Source of the DNA: Gonatopus flavifemur
Lineage: Eukaryota > Arthropoda > Insecta > Hymenoptera > Dryinidae
NCBI GenBank assembly: GCA_018340375.1
Contig: JAFFJZ010000006.1
Location: forward strand, 13,224,001-13,288,000
Direction: 5' to 3'
Length of the DNA: 64,000 bases
The notes beneath the pieces were generated by a model. It ran no database searches and was not told where the DNA came from. It saw nothing but the letters and a program-made list of their open reading frames with translations. Both the position numbers and the translations under genes were made by a program. Numbering within the stretch: the first letter of the stretch is position 1; every line of letters begins with the position of its first letter. Positions 12,879 to 24,739 of this stretch are shown piece by piece.

Positions 12879-13331
12879 GGATATTAGGATCTGTAAACTT
12901 CCCGATTATTTCCAATAGATTCGAATGTTGGAAAGATCCAACTAAAACCCATTGATCAATTGAATTTATACATTTTTAAATTAAGTCGGAAATTCCCCAT
13001 AAAAAAACTCATTGCTCATTCAATTCCACACATTTCCCCATTACTTCCAATAGATTGAGGTTATGGAAAATCCCAATCAGAACCGTTCGCCTTATAAAAT
13101 GGACAAAATTTTGATCATCCAATCAGATATCTCTTATATAGACCAACAGATCACGCGAAGTCTTATTAATTCGAATAAACAACAGATTTTTCTATTGGTA
13201 AATCCTCGATTCAATCGTATAGAAAAGAGGTCCCAATTAATTCCTAGTCATTTTGAATCGGTAGCTGAGCCTATTGGATTTTTCAACCAGGGCGTGTTGC
13301 CAGGAAGTTGCTTGGTTTCATGAATCTCTCA

Positions 13332-13526
13332 CCCAGATAACAATTCTTCCGGAACATTCTAAAAGATATCTTTGAGAATTCTAAAAGATGCCCTCAGAAA
13401 ACTTCAAGAAATCTCACATGAAGACTTCCAAAAGATATCTTCTGGTGTTTCATAAGACATCTTTTGGAATTCTTCAAGATATCTTTCAGAATGATCCAAA
13501 AGAGTGATCCAAAATTGTTATGTGGG
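13332..13526. mobile_element. MITE, GATATC-word family (inverse copy of 5066-5339)
   Basis: Starts cccagataacaattcttcc and ends ...ccaaaattgttatgtggg. It contains 'ggtgtttcataagacatc' and GATATC palindromes, matching 5066-5339 read from the other strand, with part of the middle absent. Confidence 0.75.
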
Positions 13527-16070
13527 CAACCACATGCGTAGCAAATTCCCAGCAACTTTACGAAAACTTGATGAACAACGTAAGAGCAACGATTGCAGTT
13601 TTGAAGCTATACAACGTGATATGGAGAAAACTTTCCCACCCCAAGAAAATATATTCTTAGGATGAGGTCAATTCTTCTCTCAATTTGTTATTTCAAAAAT
13701 AGATTTGAATTCAAAAGTTCCACACTGAGTTTTTGCAATGGAGAAGGAATTAATGTCCTCGTAATCAGCAAATTTGCAACGAACGATCGGAATAATGATG
13801 AATGTATGGATAGAAAGGTACAAAAGAGTTGCATAAAATCCTCCAAAAGGTGTCCAAATAGATATCCAAAAGACGTCTTACTTCAGCCCAAGTTTTAGAT
13901 ATTATGTTTACGAATGAAATCAGAATCTCATTAGCGATAACAGTCTCTCGAACTGTTTGTCTGTGAAGAGAAAACGAATACCCCACGAGATATTTCTCCC
14001 AGTCTCGCTTAGACGCAGATCGATGACGAAAGCAGTCTAAGCACTTCAAATACGACCAATGCAGTATGCATAGGTTTCAGAAATGGCAATAACGTTGATG
14101 GGATAGTAATATGATCATCACCTGTGCAAGAGGATCCATGCACAGCGATGCTACACGTATAATTAGAAATGGGTTCGAGAGTAAAGTGGAGAAGAGAAGG
14201 ATGAGGACGAATAGAGACCGCAAGTATAATGTCATGCAAATATATCTCATCACTTGGTCCACCAGAAATGGAGAACGCATTAATCCGCTAATGCACATGG
14301 GTCCCGTAAAATTAGATTTGACCAGATTTAGTTAGAAATGCAATATTTCAGTGTCGAACGAATTTCGAACTCCTCTCAATGTCTGTCGCGCTCATGCGCT
14401 TGAGCTATTTGCTCGCCGTTCAAGCGTTGGTCTAATTCTCATTTCCCTATAACGCCAATGGTTGACAAAATGTCATTATTCGACGATCCAGATTAACGCC
14501 GATGTAGATTTTGTCCGGAACGAACGATGACGAGTATACATACACCGCTGAGGTTCGATTGAAAAATTCTCGATGAAATGATTCCGGGTGTTGTTGGTGG
14601 AACGTATAACTACGTGTTGTATATTATCGCAATGACGTTATTTACAACGCAATCATTGCGCGGAAAATGAATTCTTCGTAACGTGAAAATATAGGAAATC
14701 GTTATTCCAGCATTATAATATCAGGATTATCGAAAATAGATAAATTGCGGCACGTTGCGTGTGATGAAACGTCAAGATGGATCAAAGTTGATTGTATTTT
14801 AGCATGCATTCTCGAATTTCATGCCCACAATGCGCGTTGCAGCAGGTTTCCCAGCTCATGTCGGTATTATCATTATATAATACCATTCGATATAAGGGTA
14901 TTTCTTCATCTTTTTCGTTCCTCCCTTCTCCCTTGCTGAACGAGTTAGACAACGTTTCCCTATTCATCTCTCGTTCTATACGCATTCCTCCTCCTCCTCA
15001 TCCTACATACGTGCACATTTCATCGGTCGTTCATTCGTTCGTAGAATAACTCACGTCCAATTAATTTTAACGAATTTCCATGTACGAGGAGGAAAGGCTT
15101 TATTGGTTCCATTAATTACGCCATGCATTGACGCACGCACGTTTGTTGGGGTACCTCCTTCGAAATGCATCACAACCACGATTGCATATAAACCGTGAAT
15201 AATTAGAGTACTTAGCATGGTTTCGATCATTTTCATCTCGTATCCTTATATCTCAATCGGGAATTCAAAGTTGATCATTTCCCAAAGTCCTACCGCCTTA
15301 CATAGGTACCGATTTTCATTTTCATCGTTATTATCCATGGTAGGAGCGGGCTGCTCTGAGTACCAGTTACAAACTCAACGTTCTGGAAGGTTTGCTCTTT
15401 CGTCCAATTTTCCGTTTGAATTGATTTATTGATCTTCAAATATTCAGTTGTGCCAAATTAAAAAGCGTTCACGGGTTTTATTTCTCAACAAATGCATTTT
15501 ATTACGCTCATGAATAATTTATCGATTGAAAAAAGAATTCTGTTCGATAATAAAATCTTTTGGTAATTTGATTTTTATATCGTTGTTCGTCAATTGAAAC
15601 GTTACCAGGGCGTTTCGAAGCGATAAGAGCTCTGTTGGGAGCCCTGTGAACGAAACCACGTGAACATTTGCATTCGAACGGAAAATTGGAAACAAAACTG
15701 AAGATCGAGGGCTCTCCCCGCCAAACACAGTTGCGATATAACATGTCAGAACTTTACACGTAATATTGCTCAAATATTCCAATCTTCGCGCTCTTTGAAC
15801 ACAGTAATACTGCTGCGATATTTCTATGATCAAACAGCGGGGACATTGAAACATTACTGTGATATAACAAAATGAAATATTGGGCTGTATGGGTAAATTA
15901 TAACTTGCAACAAACTGGTTTCACACACATGAAAAGTAGTCACAACGCCACTGTAACATCACATTCTTTATTTCGGCGACACAGTGGTTGCATCCAATAG
16001 CGAAGACCTTTCTACTTTGAAAAATATGCATCATAGATAACTTCTTTCTATAATCTTGGATTCAAATCCT
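13527..16070. other. Repeat-poor stretch, no gene recognised
   Basis: About 2.5 kb with more balanced base composition than its surroundings and no TIRs. Overlapping short frames on both strands (for example 14009-14335) show no conserved domain. It could be intronic or regulatory; no splice-signal pair frames a convincing exon. Confidence 0.4.
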
Positions 16071-16072
16071 AG

Positions 16073-16220
16073 TTGAAGAATCCCATGAAACCGATTGATT
16101 CTCATTGATTCCGATGCAGAAAACTGATTCAAATCCATTCGAAATTGATTTTCAATGGGTTTGAATGGGTTCTCTGCATCGGAATCAATGAGAATCAATC
16201 GGTTTGATGAGATTTTTCAA
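16073..16220. mobile_element. Foldback MITE of about 148 bases
   Basis: It is almost a full palindrome: 'accgattgattctcattg' and 'gattccgatgcaga' on the left mirror 'tctgcatcggaatc' and 'aatgagaatcaatcggt' on the right. The tips read ttgaagaatcc and gagatttttcaa. Confidence 0.75.
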
Positions 16221-16270
16221 TAGGTATGCATCAGGGTGTTTCATTTTTGCGCAATATTTCTTCACTATTC

Positions 16271-16990
16271 CCCCAATAAAGATACTTCTCTTCAAAACTT
16301 CAACAATTTCTCTGCAAAACTTCATTATTGCAATTCTTAGAGAAAGAAAGAATTTTTTAAACAGATTCATCTTCCAAAACTCTGTGAAATTCTGCATATT
16401 TCTGAAAATTTCTATCACTAGTAAAGGTTTCTCTGCACATTTCCAACTTTTTGAACAAAGTTGTTTTGTTGAGAAATGTAGACATTTTTCGACATTTTTC
16501 TGCTTGACAAATAGTGGAATTATTCGACGAGGGAAAAAATTTTCTCCACGAATTTATACATCTCTCAGCAAATCGTATTTGCAGAGAAAATTGGAATTTT
16601 ATCCCCATTTGTCTGACTTGGAAATATTCCCCAATAAAGATACTTCTCTTCAAAACTTCAACAATTTCTCTGCAAAACTTCATTATTGCAATTCTTAGAG
16701 AAAGAAAGAATTTTTTCAACAGATTCATCTTCCAAAACTCTGTGAAATTCTGTATATTTCTGAGAATTTCTATTGCCAGTAAAGGTTTCTCTGTACATTT
16801 CCAACTTATTGGTCAAAGTTGTTTTGTTGAGGAATGTTGAATTTTCTCAACATTTTTCTACTTGATAAGTGGTGGAAACATTTGACAAGGAAAGGAATTT
16901 TCTCCACGAATTCATACATTTCTCCGCAAACTGTATTTGCAGAAAAAAATTTGAATTTTCTCTTTATTTGTCTATTCCAAGAATATTACG
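16271..16990. repeat. Two tandem copies of a unit of about 360 bases
   Basis: 'ccccaataaagatacttctc', 'gcaattcttagagaaagaaa' and 'caacagattcatcttccaaa' (first copy 'aaacagattc...') recur in the same order about 360 bases apart. Divergence is low. Confidence 0.8.
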
Positions 16991-17089
16991 GCTTGTGGCG
17001 GAGAGTTGAGTTTTCTATACAAATTCATACATTTTTCTCAAATCGCATTTGCGGAGATAAAGTGAATTTTTTCAAATTTTTCAATCGAC

Positions 17090-17515
17090 TCAAAACAACT
17101 TAAGTAAAATTCACTAGTAGGCTTCGAAAAAACCTCTCTCCCACGACCCACTCATTTTTCTTTTCGGAGGATTCTGAATCGATTAGTCTATATCCGACGG
17201 GAACGAATTTTTTAAAATTTTCTATCGATTTGACCCAGCACTTGGAAAAATTTACAAGTTAAGGTCGAAAAAAACCTTTCTCCCACGATCTACTCATTTT
17301 TCGTTTCATAAGATTCTGAATCGATTGGTCTATATCTTACAGGGACGAACTTTCAAAATTTTCTATCGATTTGACTCAGCACTTGGAAAAATTTACAAGT
17401 TGAGGTCAAAAAAATCCCCTCTCCCACGACCTATTCATTTTTCGTTTCAGAAGATTCTAAATTGATTGGTCTATACCTCACGAAAACGAATTTTTCACAA
17501 TTTTCCATTGCGATG
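17090..17515. repeat. Three tandem copies of a unit of about 141 bases
   Basis: 'tctcccacgacc' (or 'gatc'), 'tcatttttcgtttc', 'gattctgaatcgattggtct' and 'cagcacttggaaaaatttac' recur. The motif 'cccacg' falls near 17140, 17282 and 17423. Confidence 0.8.
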
Positions 17516-17548
17516 ATTCCCATAAGTGGTACTTTAAGATTACTGTAG

Positions 17549-17623
17549 TCATCTCGGAGATCCGCTGATGTGATAGAGGCTTTGCTTCTCACTCGCAGGA
17601 CCCGGGTTCAATCCTCACTGAGG
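17549..17623 (+). repeat. tRNA-like sequence (possible SINE head)
   Basis: It contains a box-A-like 'gatgtgatagaggc' and a good box-B-like 'gacccgggttcaatcc', spaced as in a tRNA gene. Stems are imperfect, so a SINE or tRNA pseudogene is more likely than a functional tRNA. Confidence 0.4.
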
Positions 17624-18028
17624 AAAGTTCCTAAAAATGGACTTTCAATGTGGTGTCTCTTCCGTAATGTCATTCAAGTCGAACTGGAAGGAGATTTGTA
17701 GAGATAAACTCTGAACAAAAATTTTTTCTCTCAAGCAAAAGTGAATAGATAAAACAGAAATTTGTAGAGTAATGCAGAAATATGCAGAGAAGTATTTAAT
17801 GTAATATGGAGATTTGGCGAGTTTTGTACGAATTTTGTGGAGAAATTCATAAAATATTACGAAGATTGGAAGAATTATGTACAATTTTGCAGAGTAGTGC
17901 AGAAATTTGTAGAGTAATATTTATGGTTCAAAATTCTGCAAATTTCTCAAAGCGTCCGAAATCTGACAGTTATGTAGAAAAATCTGAAGAGTTTTGAAGA
18001 ATTTTGAAGGGAAATATTTTTATTGGGG

Positions 18029-19124
18029 TCTATCTGAAAAATTGATATTTTATAAAAAGACAAGAATATACATTCCAGTTGGGAAAAAAATTCCAAGTGA
18101 ATTCGAGACTTAGCTCATTCAAATGAGATATCGAATTTTTGAATATGCTAGGTCTCTAAGCCTTCATTCACAATTTTTTGTCCCAATAAAATATCAAATT
18201 TTCAGGAAGAACAGAGACAAAATATCACCCGATGTTACTAAAATAATTATTATGCGATAATAAACCGTGTTTGATGAATCCCTATTGATATAAAACGTCC
18301 AAATACTCAGTTATTTTTAAACTGAAATAAAATGTAAATTAATTGATTGCTTCTGAAAGGGGATTCATTGAACCTTATCGCTTCTTATCTCCGCATTATA
18401 TTTTGTGCCTAACCATATAGAAGATTTTCTCAACATATGTTCACGATCAAAATCTTTTATTGAATTCGAATTGGATATCAAATAAAAAGCCTCATTTGAC
18501 TTGGAAATGTGAGATTATTTTTTCGTAGAAACCAAACAATTCTGACGGATGAGGCAATTGCCTATTATTCGTGATTTGAAATGGTACCATCCTATATACG
18601 ACATAGAAATTCGGAAAAATGAGAACAATTTATCTGGCTGTCATTGCGAAATTCTAAATATCTCTTGAAAAAAACTCTAAAAATCATTGAAACTATTTGA
18701 CAAATTATAAGCACGTCTGAAATCCTCTGAAAAACTCTCCACCGAAAATCTCAGTAAAATTTTGTCATCAAGGAAATCTTGAAAATTCATATTGCGTTCG
18801 TCAAATTGAAATCGAATTATTTATAAATGTTTTATGAGCCTGAGTTTTGTTGCGTGAGATAGAAATATGAAAGACATTACGTGGTCATGCTTTGACGGAT
18901 CATGTTTACATGCACAAAGTTTTCCACGCAAAGTTTACATGCGCACAGATAGAAATAATCTATTTTGTGACTGAAAGGGGACTCTGAATCATTTTCTATG
19001 CGGTTTTTGACTCTTCTGATTCTCTTTTCCCAATGAAGATTATTCTTGAACAATTATGAGATTAAATATATGTGAATGAACGTGGAATTACATGTCACGA
19101 AGTAACTCCTGCAGTCCTAAGTGA
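18029..19124. other. No gene recognised
   Basis: AT-rich sequence without TIRs, tandem arrays or long frames. Confidence 0.4.
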
Positions 19125-19254
19125 CCCCAGTTTACGGTAGATAATTAGCTACAAGAACAATATTTTAGCTGTCAGAGCTACTCATTTAGCAGCAACAGCT
19201 AGAAATTTAGTTACTACAGCAAAGATTCTTTAGATTAATTGTACCAAAAAACCT

Positions 19255-19693
19255 CCCGACAAAAACAGATTAGATCTACTGAGATCTATGTGGAGCTATT
19301 GAAATATATGTAGATCCATTGAGATATGTTTAGACCTCTTCAGATCTAAATTTCGGCAGAAAAAGATCTACGGAGATCTACAGAGATCTCCAGAAATCTT
19401 TTTAAATTGTCCTATATTCCCTGGTGGAAAGCGTTACATGGTTTCTGGTGAGTTGTTTCTGGTCGGTCACTGGCCAGTTACCGACTAGTAGCTGGCCAGT
19501 GGCCAGCTAAACTGGGCAAATTTCTACCAGGGTTTCTATGGTTTTCTTGCAAAATTGGAATCTTTAGGAGTGAGTGGGTATCGGGAAACTCCAAAGATTG
19601 TCGCCTAAATTCAGATGTTCAAATATGAACAGATTTATAGAGATTTTTGCCAAAATTTAGATCTCATTATAGATCTAATCTTTTTTTCTCGGG
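19255..19693. mobile_element. AGATCT-word MITE
   Basis: Left end cccgacaaaaacagattaga and right end ...tctaatctttttttctcggg are inverse repeats. About eight AGATCT palindromes fill the interior, which is split by the smaller element at 19419-19532. Confidence 0.7.
19419..19532. mobile_element. TGGCCA-word MITE nested in the AGATCT MITE
   Basis: Ends ccctggtggaaa and tttctaccaggg are inverse repeats. 'ctggccagt' words (three TGGCCA) fill its 114 bases. AGATCT words resume beyond it, so it is an insertion. Confidence 0.7.
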
Positions 19694-20006
19694 TCGTCCC
19701 ATCACAGCTACAAATTGTAACTGTAGCTGCTAATGACTGTCTTGTAAAAATTATTATACTGGAAGATTTGAGTTTTTCATTCACTTAAAGTCATACACCA
19801 ATACAATGTCCCTGAACTTTTATTTCCAAAATTAGAATTATGCAGTATAAAACTCGTGAAATGTCAATCGGATGTACTGGACAATGAATCTACCGAAATT
19901 CTTCAGTATCAAGACCAAGCAGAATTCCAGTTTTTTTATACAGCGTAGATGTAGTTACAATGATTCCAGCTGTAGCAGCGAAAAAAGGAAGGTAAAAAAT
20001 AAGTAG

Positions 20007-20219
20007 CCCCTGATTGAAGAAACCGATTGATTCTCGCCAAGTCTCATTAATTCTTGCATGCACAATGTTCCGATCAAATCCTATTCAACTAATTTCAAGG
20101 AGATTTAATCAGATTAGTGTATTTTTTCAATATGATTCTGATTGAATCTTGCACAATATTCTGACAAAATCTCATTAAACTTCATTTCGTCAGATTTTAT
20201 GGATGTTTTTAACCAGGGG
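20007..20219. mobile_element. MITE with CCCCTG...CAGGGG ends
   Basis: Starts cccctgattgaag and ends ...gtttttaaccagggg. 'tctcattaa' words recur inside. The ends belong to the CCCTGGTTAAA group seen at 36849 and 58115. Confidence 0.55.
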
Positions 20220-20703
20220 CTGCCACAGCGATATAATTTACTCCCCACGCTAGCCATATATTATCCCCTGAAACCAATTTGATCCTGATCGTAATGTCGC
20301 AAATTTATATTTATACCACATTACAACGATGTGATGTGTAAAATTTCCAGGTCACTGTGTGATATTATCGTAGCGATAAATGATATACGGTATTCGCTGT
20401 AGTCCTAAGTGGAGGATCTATGATAATGCTGCCATATAATGCTACTGCATAATGTAAATTATGTGCTAATTATATTTATACATCATACATTTGCGGAATA
20501 CAAGGGTGGTCTGAAGATATATACATTCCAAATACAGTAAGCTACATATGCGATTTTTGATATCTGGCGATAAACTGATTACATTTGAACTGTGAAATTG
20601 TATATCGTTTAAGAATGTTTTAGATGTCGACTTGAATCAAGATTTTATTCCACATGGCAATTAATGTTTCAAGATATCTTGGAAATCTCCCTCTGAAAAT
20701 ATT

Positions 20704-21165
20704 TCCTACACAGCAAAAATTTTGCTTTGTCTACACTTAAAAAAAAAATTTATTCCAGTCAAATAAATATTTATTTGTCCTGTACCAAAGAAATATTTAT
20801 TAGAATTAACAAAATATTCTTTGGAACCAAAATAATTTATTTGAATTAAATAGATGGTTTTAATCGTTTATTTGATTCCAATAAATTATTCTGGTTCCAA
20901 AGAATATTTTGTTAATTCTAATGAATATTTCTTTGGTACAGGACAAATAAATATTTATTTGACTGGAATAAATTTTTTTTTCAGTGTAAAGAATTTCTTT
21001 TAAATGTCTAAAAGATTTCTTATGCAATAGCTTTCACTGTCTTAAAGATGTCTTGGTTTAAGAAATCTAAAAGACATCTAAAAGAGATATGCAGACATCT
21101 TGAAGACAGTGAAAATTGTTGCATAAGGAATCTTTTAGACAAAGCAAAATTTTTGCTTGTATGGG
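20704..21165. mobile_element. MITE (AGCAAAATTTTGC ends) carrying a nested foldback
   Basis: Left end cctacacagcaaaaatttt and right end aaaatttttgcttgtatggg are inverse. Inside lie 'aaatctaaaagacatc' words. A 253-base foldback interrupts it near the left end. An uninterrupted relative is at 22308-22438. Confidence 0.75.
20734..20986. mobile_element. Foldback of 253 bases with CACTT/CAGTG tips, TA duplication
   Basis: The arms of roughly 110 bases are nearly perfect inverse copies: 'caaataaatatttatttgtc', 'tgtaccaaagaaatattta', 'aacaaaatattctttggaac'. TA flanks are at 20732-20733 and 20987-20988. Removing it restores the sequence of the 22308-22438 relative. Confidence 0.85.
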
Positions 21166-21574
21166 TTCTGTGTTCCACTGCGAAACTTTAAACCTCGCTA
21201 AGGAAAAAAAACTGTTAACTCCTGTCAAATTTCAACAAAATGAAATACTTCTCAAACGAAGAGTTCGCAAGATTGAAAATAAAGGAAGAAGTTTGGAAAA
21301 TTATTTCCACTAGAGATGCGACAAAAAACGCTAATTTTTATCGTTGAATTGACATGCAATTACGGAAATTTACTCATTCACTTATAGAAGATGATAGAAA
21401 TGATCTATCATCCCCTGTTGTTTTCAATAGTAAAATTTTTAATACACTCTACAAAAACAAATGCGAAATTTTTTTCCAAAACTTGGCGGTGGTAGAATTC
21501 ATCTATGATGGGGGATCGACTTGATGCCAAGTTTGGGAGAGTTTTTTCTTACTTTTTGAGAGATTCAACACTCG
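21166..21574. other. No gene recognised
   Basis: AT-rich spacer. The 65-codon frame at 21116-21313 begins inside the MITE end and has no family motif. Confidence 0.4.
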
Positions 21575-21707
21575 GGGACAAAACCCATTTTTTTTTTTGA
21601 GCCTAGAAAATTTTACTGGAATCGAGAAAAGTTTGTTTTGTTTGCAAAAGAAATTTTCTTGATTCAAGTAAACTTTCCTAGGCTCAAGAAATAAATGGGT
21701 TTTGTCC
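21575..21707. mobile_element. Small foldback element
   Basis: 'gggacaaaaccca' and 'gagcctagaaa' at the left mirror 'ctaggctc' and 'tgggttttgtccc' at the right. Length is 133 bases. Confidence 0.7.
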
Positions 21708-21769
21708 CAGCGACAAGAAAAATTTTCTCATTTCAAGAAATCCTTTCAGTGAGTGAATGCCCTTTATAT

Positions 21770-22260
21770 GATTCTTAAGATATCTTTATGTGAAAAGTCT
21801 AAGATATCTGCGGCAACACTTTCAGATATCTTTCAAGAATCAAAAAACTCTTCTCACATCTAAAAGATATCTACAAGATGAATAGACATCTTGGAAGAGT
21901 TATGTTGTAGTTATGTTTTAGATATCTTTTAGGTGTTTGAATTCTTGAAGACTCCTTAATGAGTTCTTGGAACAGTCCCCGTTATGTCAGTGAAAATTAA
22001 TTCAATATGAATTCAATAAATTCAAAACGAATACATATTGAATGCATGGAGAATTCTTCATGAACTCACAACATGAATTCTTTCTGAACAGTAAGTTGTT
22101 CATCAAGAATTTAATTTGAATTCAAAGTATTCATAATGAATTCATGTTTACTGTCATAACGGGAGCTCTTCGTGGGGACTCTTTTGCTGCATGGGAAAAG
22201 ATATCTGAAAGTGTTGCATGAGATATTTTAGACTTTTCGTGAATATATCTTGAGAAACGA
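21770..22260. mobile_element. GATATC-word repeat with an embedded GAATTC-word MITE
   Basis: GATATC words and the pair 'gcggcaacactttcagatat' / 'atatctgaaagtgttgcatg' bracket a segment (about 21930-22196). That segment shows 'agtccccgttatgtcagt' and 'actgtcataacgggagctc' plus GAATTC words and ends tttgctgcatggg. The 53490-53695 element is the same family as the embedded one. Confidence 0.55.
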
Positions 22261-22307
22261 AAGGTTTATTGCAGAAAATCCTTATTTCTTATGAAAAATA
22301 AATAAAA

Positions 22308-22438
22308 CCCCTACAAGCCAAAATTTTGCTTTGTCCGAAAGATTTCTTATGCGAAAGCTTTCACTGTCTTTCAAGATGTTTTCGTTCAAGAAATCTAAAA
22401 GATGTCTTTTAGACAAAGTAAAATTTCTGCTGTATGGG
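22308..22438. mobile_element. MITE, uninterrupted relative of 20704-21165
   Basis: Starts cccctacaagccaaaatttt and ends ...aaaatttctgctgtatggg. It contains 'gctttcactgtctttcaaga' and 'aaatctaaaagatgtc', and lacks the 253-base foldback. Confidence 0.7.
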
Positions 22439-24485
22439 AAGTGAAGAAAAGATAAGATAATTATCATTCCAAACACTCCTACTCGACCTATGTTTACAAA
22501 TGAAATCCAATTCTAAGTTACGCATATCCATAATATTGCGAAAAACAGCTTTACGCGAATTTTATCAAAACACTCCGAGTTATCAGGAATGAATCTTCGT
22601 TAAACACACCATCTAATCTATTTTTGTAGAATTTAAATTTCAAATTTTCTCAAAGAATCGATATTTCATCATACAAACATTACTCATGTTTTGCTGAAAC
22701 GAGATTCATTTATTTGCCAACTATTAAATTCAAATTCACTTGGTAAAATACACGATCCGTACTGATGTCGTTATCCTAACGGTTATAACTTTGCTGTCTC
22801 ATCCAACACCCCAGGTATTTCAATTCACAACAAAGCTGATACGTTCTTTGAACGAATACCCTGCAATTTCGGAGAGAATACGAACGTTCTATATCCACCT
22901 TTTTTTCACTTGGTCCCTTGTATTCGATACTCTCACACCATCCCCATGCAAATCAGCAACGAACAAATTATTGATGGTAGCTGTTACCTGTGATAGAATA
23001 AATAAAAACGGCTCTCTGAAACAGAAACTACAAATTCAACCAAACAAGAGAGAGAGAGAGAGAATTACTGCAATTATTATGAATATATCTCTGACCAACA
23101 CCTCGATATTTAAAAGATGAATACCATGACGCGCATGCGGTTATCGTCGCATGTATCATCTCCTCGAAAAAAAAAGGGTTCACCAGAGATGGTACCAGGG
23201 TGACGCGTACCGACACGAAGTAGGAGGAAAACACAGAGAAAACGGTCGAAACTGTTTTGCATATCGACGAATTTACGATCTAGTCGAACTCGTTGTGTCA
23301 CTCTTTACATATATATTTTTTTCTTCTTTCCTTCTTTCCAGTAGGGGGAATCTCGCTCGACCCCCGAGCGCAGCGGTGGTTTATGATATTGGCAAAAAGT
23401 CGCTTATATCTTGGTCTTTTCATCTACTACTAGTAGTAACAATAGTAGTAAGGGTCCAATCGGCGCTCCCCGTCATTCATATTCTCTTCCTCGCAGTGCA
23501 CTTCCTTTTTCCTTTCTCCTATCGACGAATTTATTATCCTCGCTGAAAACGAAGCTCTTTCGGTAACCATTGTAACGAAGATTGTTTACGATATTGACTC
23601 TTCCTTTTATGTTAATCTCGTATGTTCTCCTCTCCTGTCCGAAACTTCCATCGGATGGTGTAACTGTAACCTCCGACGAGTTGTATACGCGCACGTTGAT
23701 GCGAGAGTACGTAACTTGTAGTCGAGTTATGTAGCTTACGGATACAGGGGACGAACTCTATCGATGAATTTACGAGGAAACGAGTGTTCTTTAAACACCA
23801 ATGTTCAAATGCATGTCTCTGTCTGTGACGTTATGTCACTGCTATGCTAATTTCAAACAATCAGCATAGGAAGTATCGACAACGAGGCGAGATTTGCATT
23901 GGGACAAGGAACGATATTTGTCATGACATCGACCGCAATTAGATTCTATGATACCGATGAGCTAAAGGGTTCCAGCTTTCCCTCGCTTTTTCTATTCCTC
24001 GCATGACCTAATGACCTGTGTAATCGTATATTTCTTAGATAATGTTGACGTGGAGAACACGCTTGAGGAAAAAAAGTGATATTTGTTTTTATTCTTTTCT
24101 TTGAAAGCAACGTGCGAACTACGCGCGGGTAAATTGAATTATGAAGGATGCAAAAAAAAGCAAACATTGTTACACGGAAAGCCGTTGGAACTGAAGAATC
24201 TTCATCTGTTGTTTGAAGTTATGTTGATGGGAACGTTGTTGGAAGACTCTCCAATTGATAGATTAACCCTATTCTAATACTTTGACAAATAGATACCTTG
24301 TCGAGCGTGTAACAAATTAAACTTGTTTATTTCCCTTATTTATTTCCAGCACCCCAGGCAACATTTTTACCCTTAACATATCAAACGTCATTAACACTAT
24401 TCATTATTCTCTCTAAAAGATAATATAAAAAATTTCTATGATGAGTTTGATGTATTTTAGAAAACATAATGTTTAACGTACAAGT
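22439..24485. other. Repeat-poor stretch, no gene recognised; (GA)n at 23048-23063
   Basis: A dinucleotide run lies at about 23048-23063. Frames such as 22740-23120 and 23151-23546 have no recognisable domain and overlap frames on the other strand. Possibly intronic or regulatory. Confidence 0.4.
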
Positions 24486-24723
24486 CCCTGGCGAAAAAAC
24501 GGCGTGCACATAAAGTTCAAACAGCGTACCAATAACGTGATTCTGGCCAATATACGTTCAATGCACGCTTACTTCAATATAAGCGTGAGTACAGCGTGCA
24601 TGAACGCTTTTCTTCACGCTCGATCCACGCTCAACTGCGCCAATTGACTCTCAATACACTCTCATGTGACGGTAATAACACTCCTATGCGACGCTCCAAA
24701 TGCACGCTTTATTTTCACCAGGG
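24486..24723. mobile_element. MITE with CCCTGG...CCAGGG ends and ACGC-rich words
   Basis: Left ccctggcgaaaaaacggcgtgc and right gcacgctttattttcaccaggg are imperfect inverse ends. The interior repeats 'gcacgctt', 'agcgtg' and 'cacgct'. The 59378-59671 element has the same CCCTGGTGAAA type of end. Confidence 0.6.
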
Positions 24724-24739
24724 GTATTTTCGGTCAGAA

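Larger units (their letters stand above)
9184..13292. mobile_element. Large AATCGG-type TIR element, copy 1, heavily interrupted
   Basis: It begins ccctggttaaaaaatccgat and ends ...tggatttttcaaccaggg. Its two flanking parts (9184-9839 and 12321-13292) are in reverse orientation relative to the 36849-39735 element and match its right and left parts: 65-base units with 'gataccaataaaatatt' and 'attcaatcggtatttta'. About 2.5 kb of foreign sequence (9840-12320) sits in the middle, and a foldback lies at 12674-12878. Confidence 0.65.
16271..18028. mobile_element. 1.76 kb TIR element with internal tandem blocks
   Basis: Left end ccccaataaagatacttctc and right end ...gaaatatttttattgggg are inverse repeats of roughly 40 imperfect bases. 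The left end is itself repeated at about 16630 as part of a direct duplication of about 360 bases. The right half holds three copies of a unit of about 141 bases and a tRNA-like segment. Frames inside (16204-16840) are repeat-derived and not a gene. Confidence 0.55.
19125..20240. repeat. AGCTA-word repeat carrying nested elements
   Basis: 'tagctacaag', 'agctgtcagagctac', 'aacagctag' at the left and 'cacagctac', 'tgtagctgc', 'gctgtagcagc' at the right resemble 6900-7790, 33760-33860 and 34725-34850. Three MITEs (19255-19693 with 19419-19532 inside it, and 20007-20219) are embedded. Boundaries are approximate. Confidence 0.4.

Noticed and set aside
23151..23546. 131-codon plus-strand frame
   Set aside because: Low-complexity, overlaps open frames on the other strand, and no recognisable motif.
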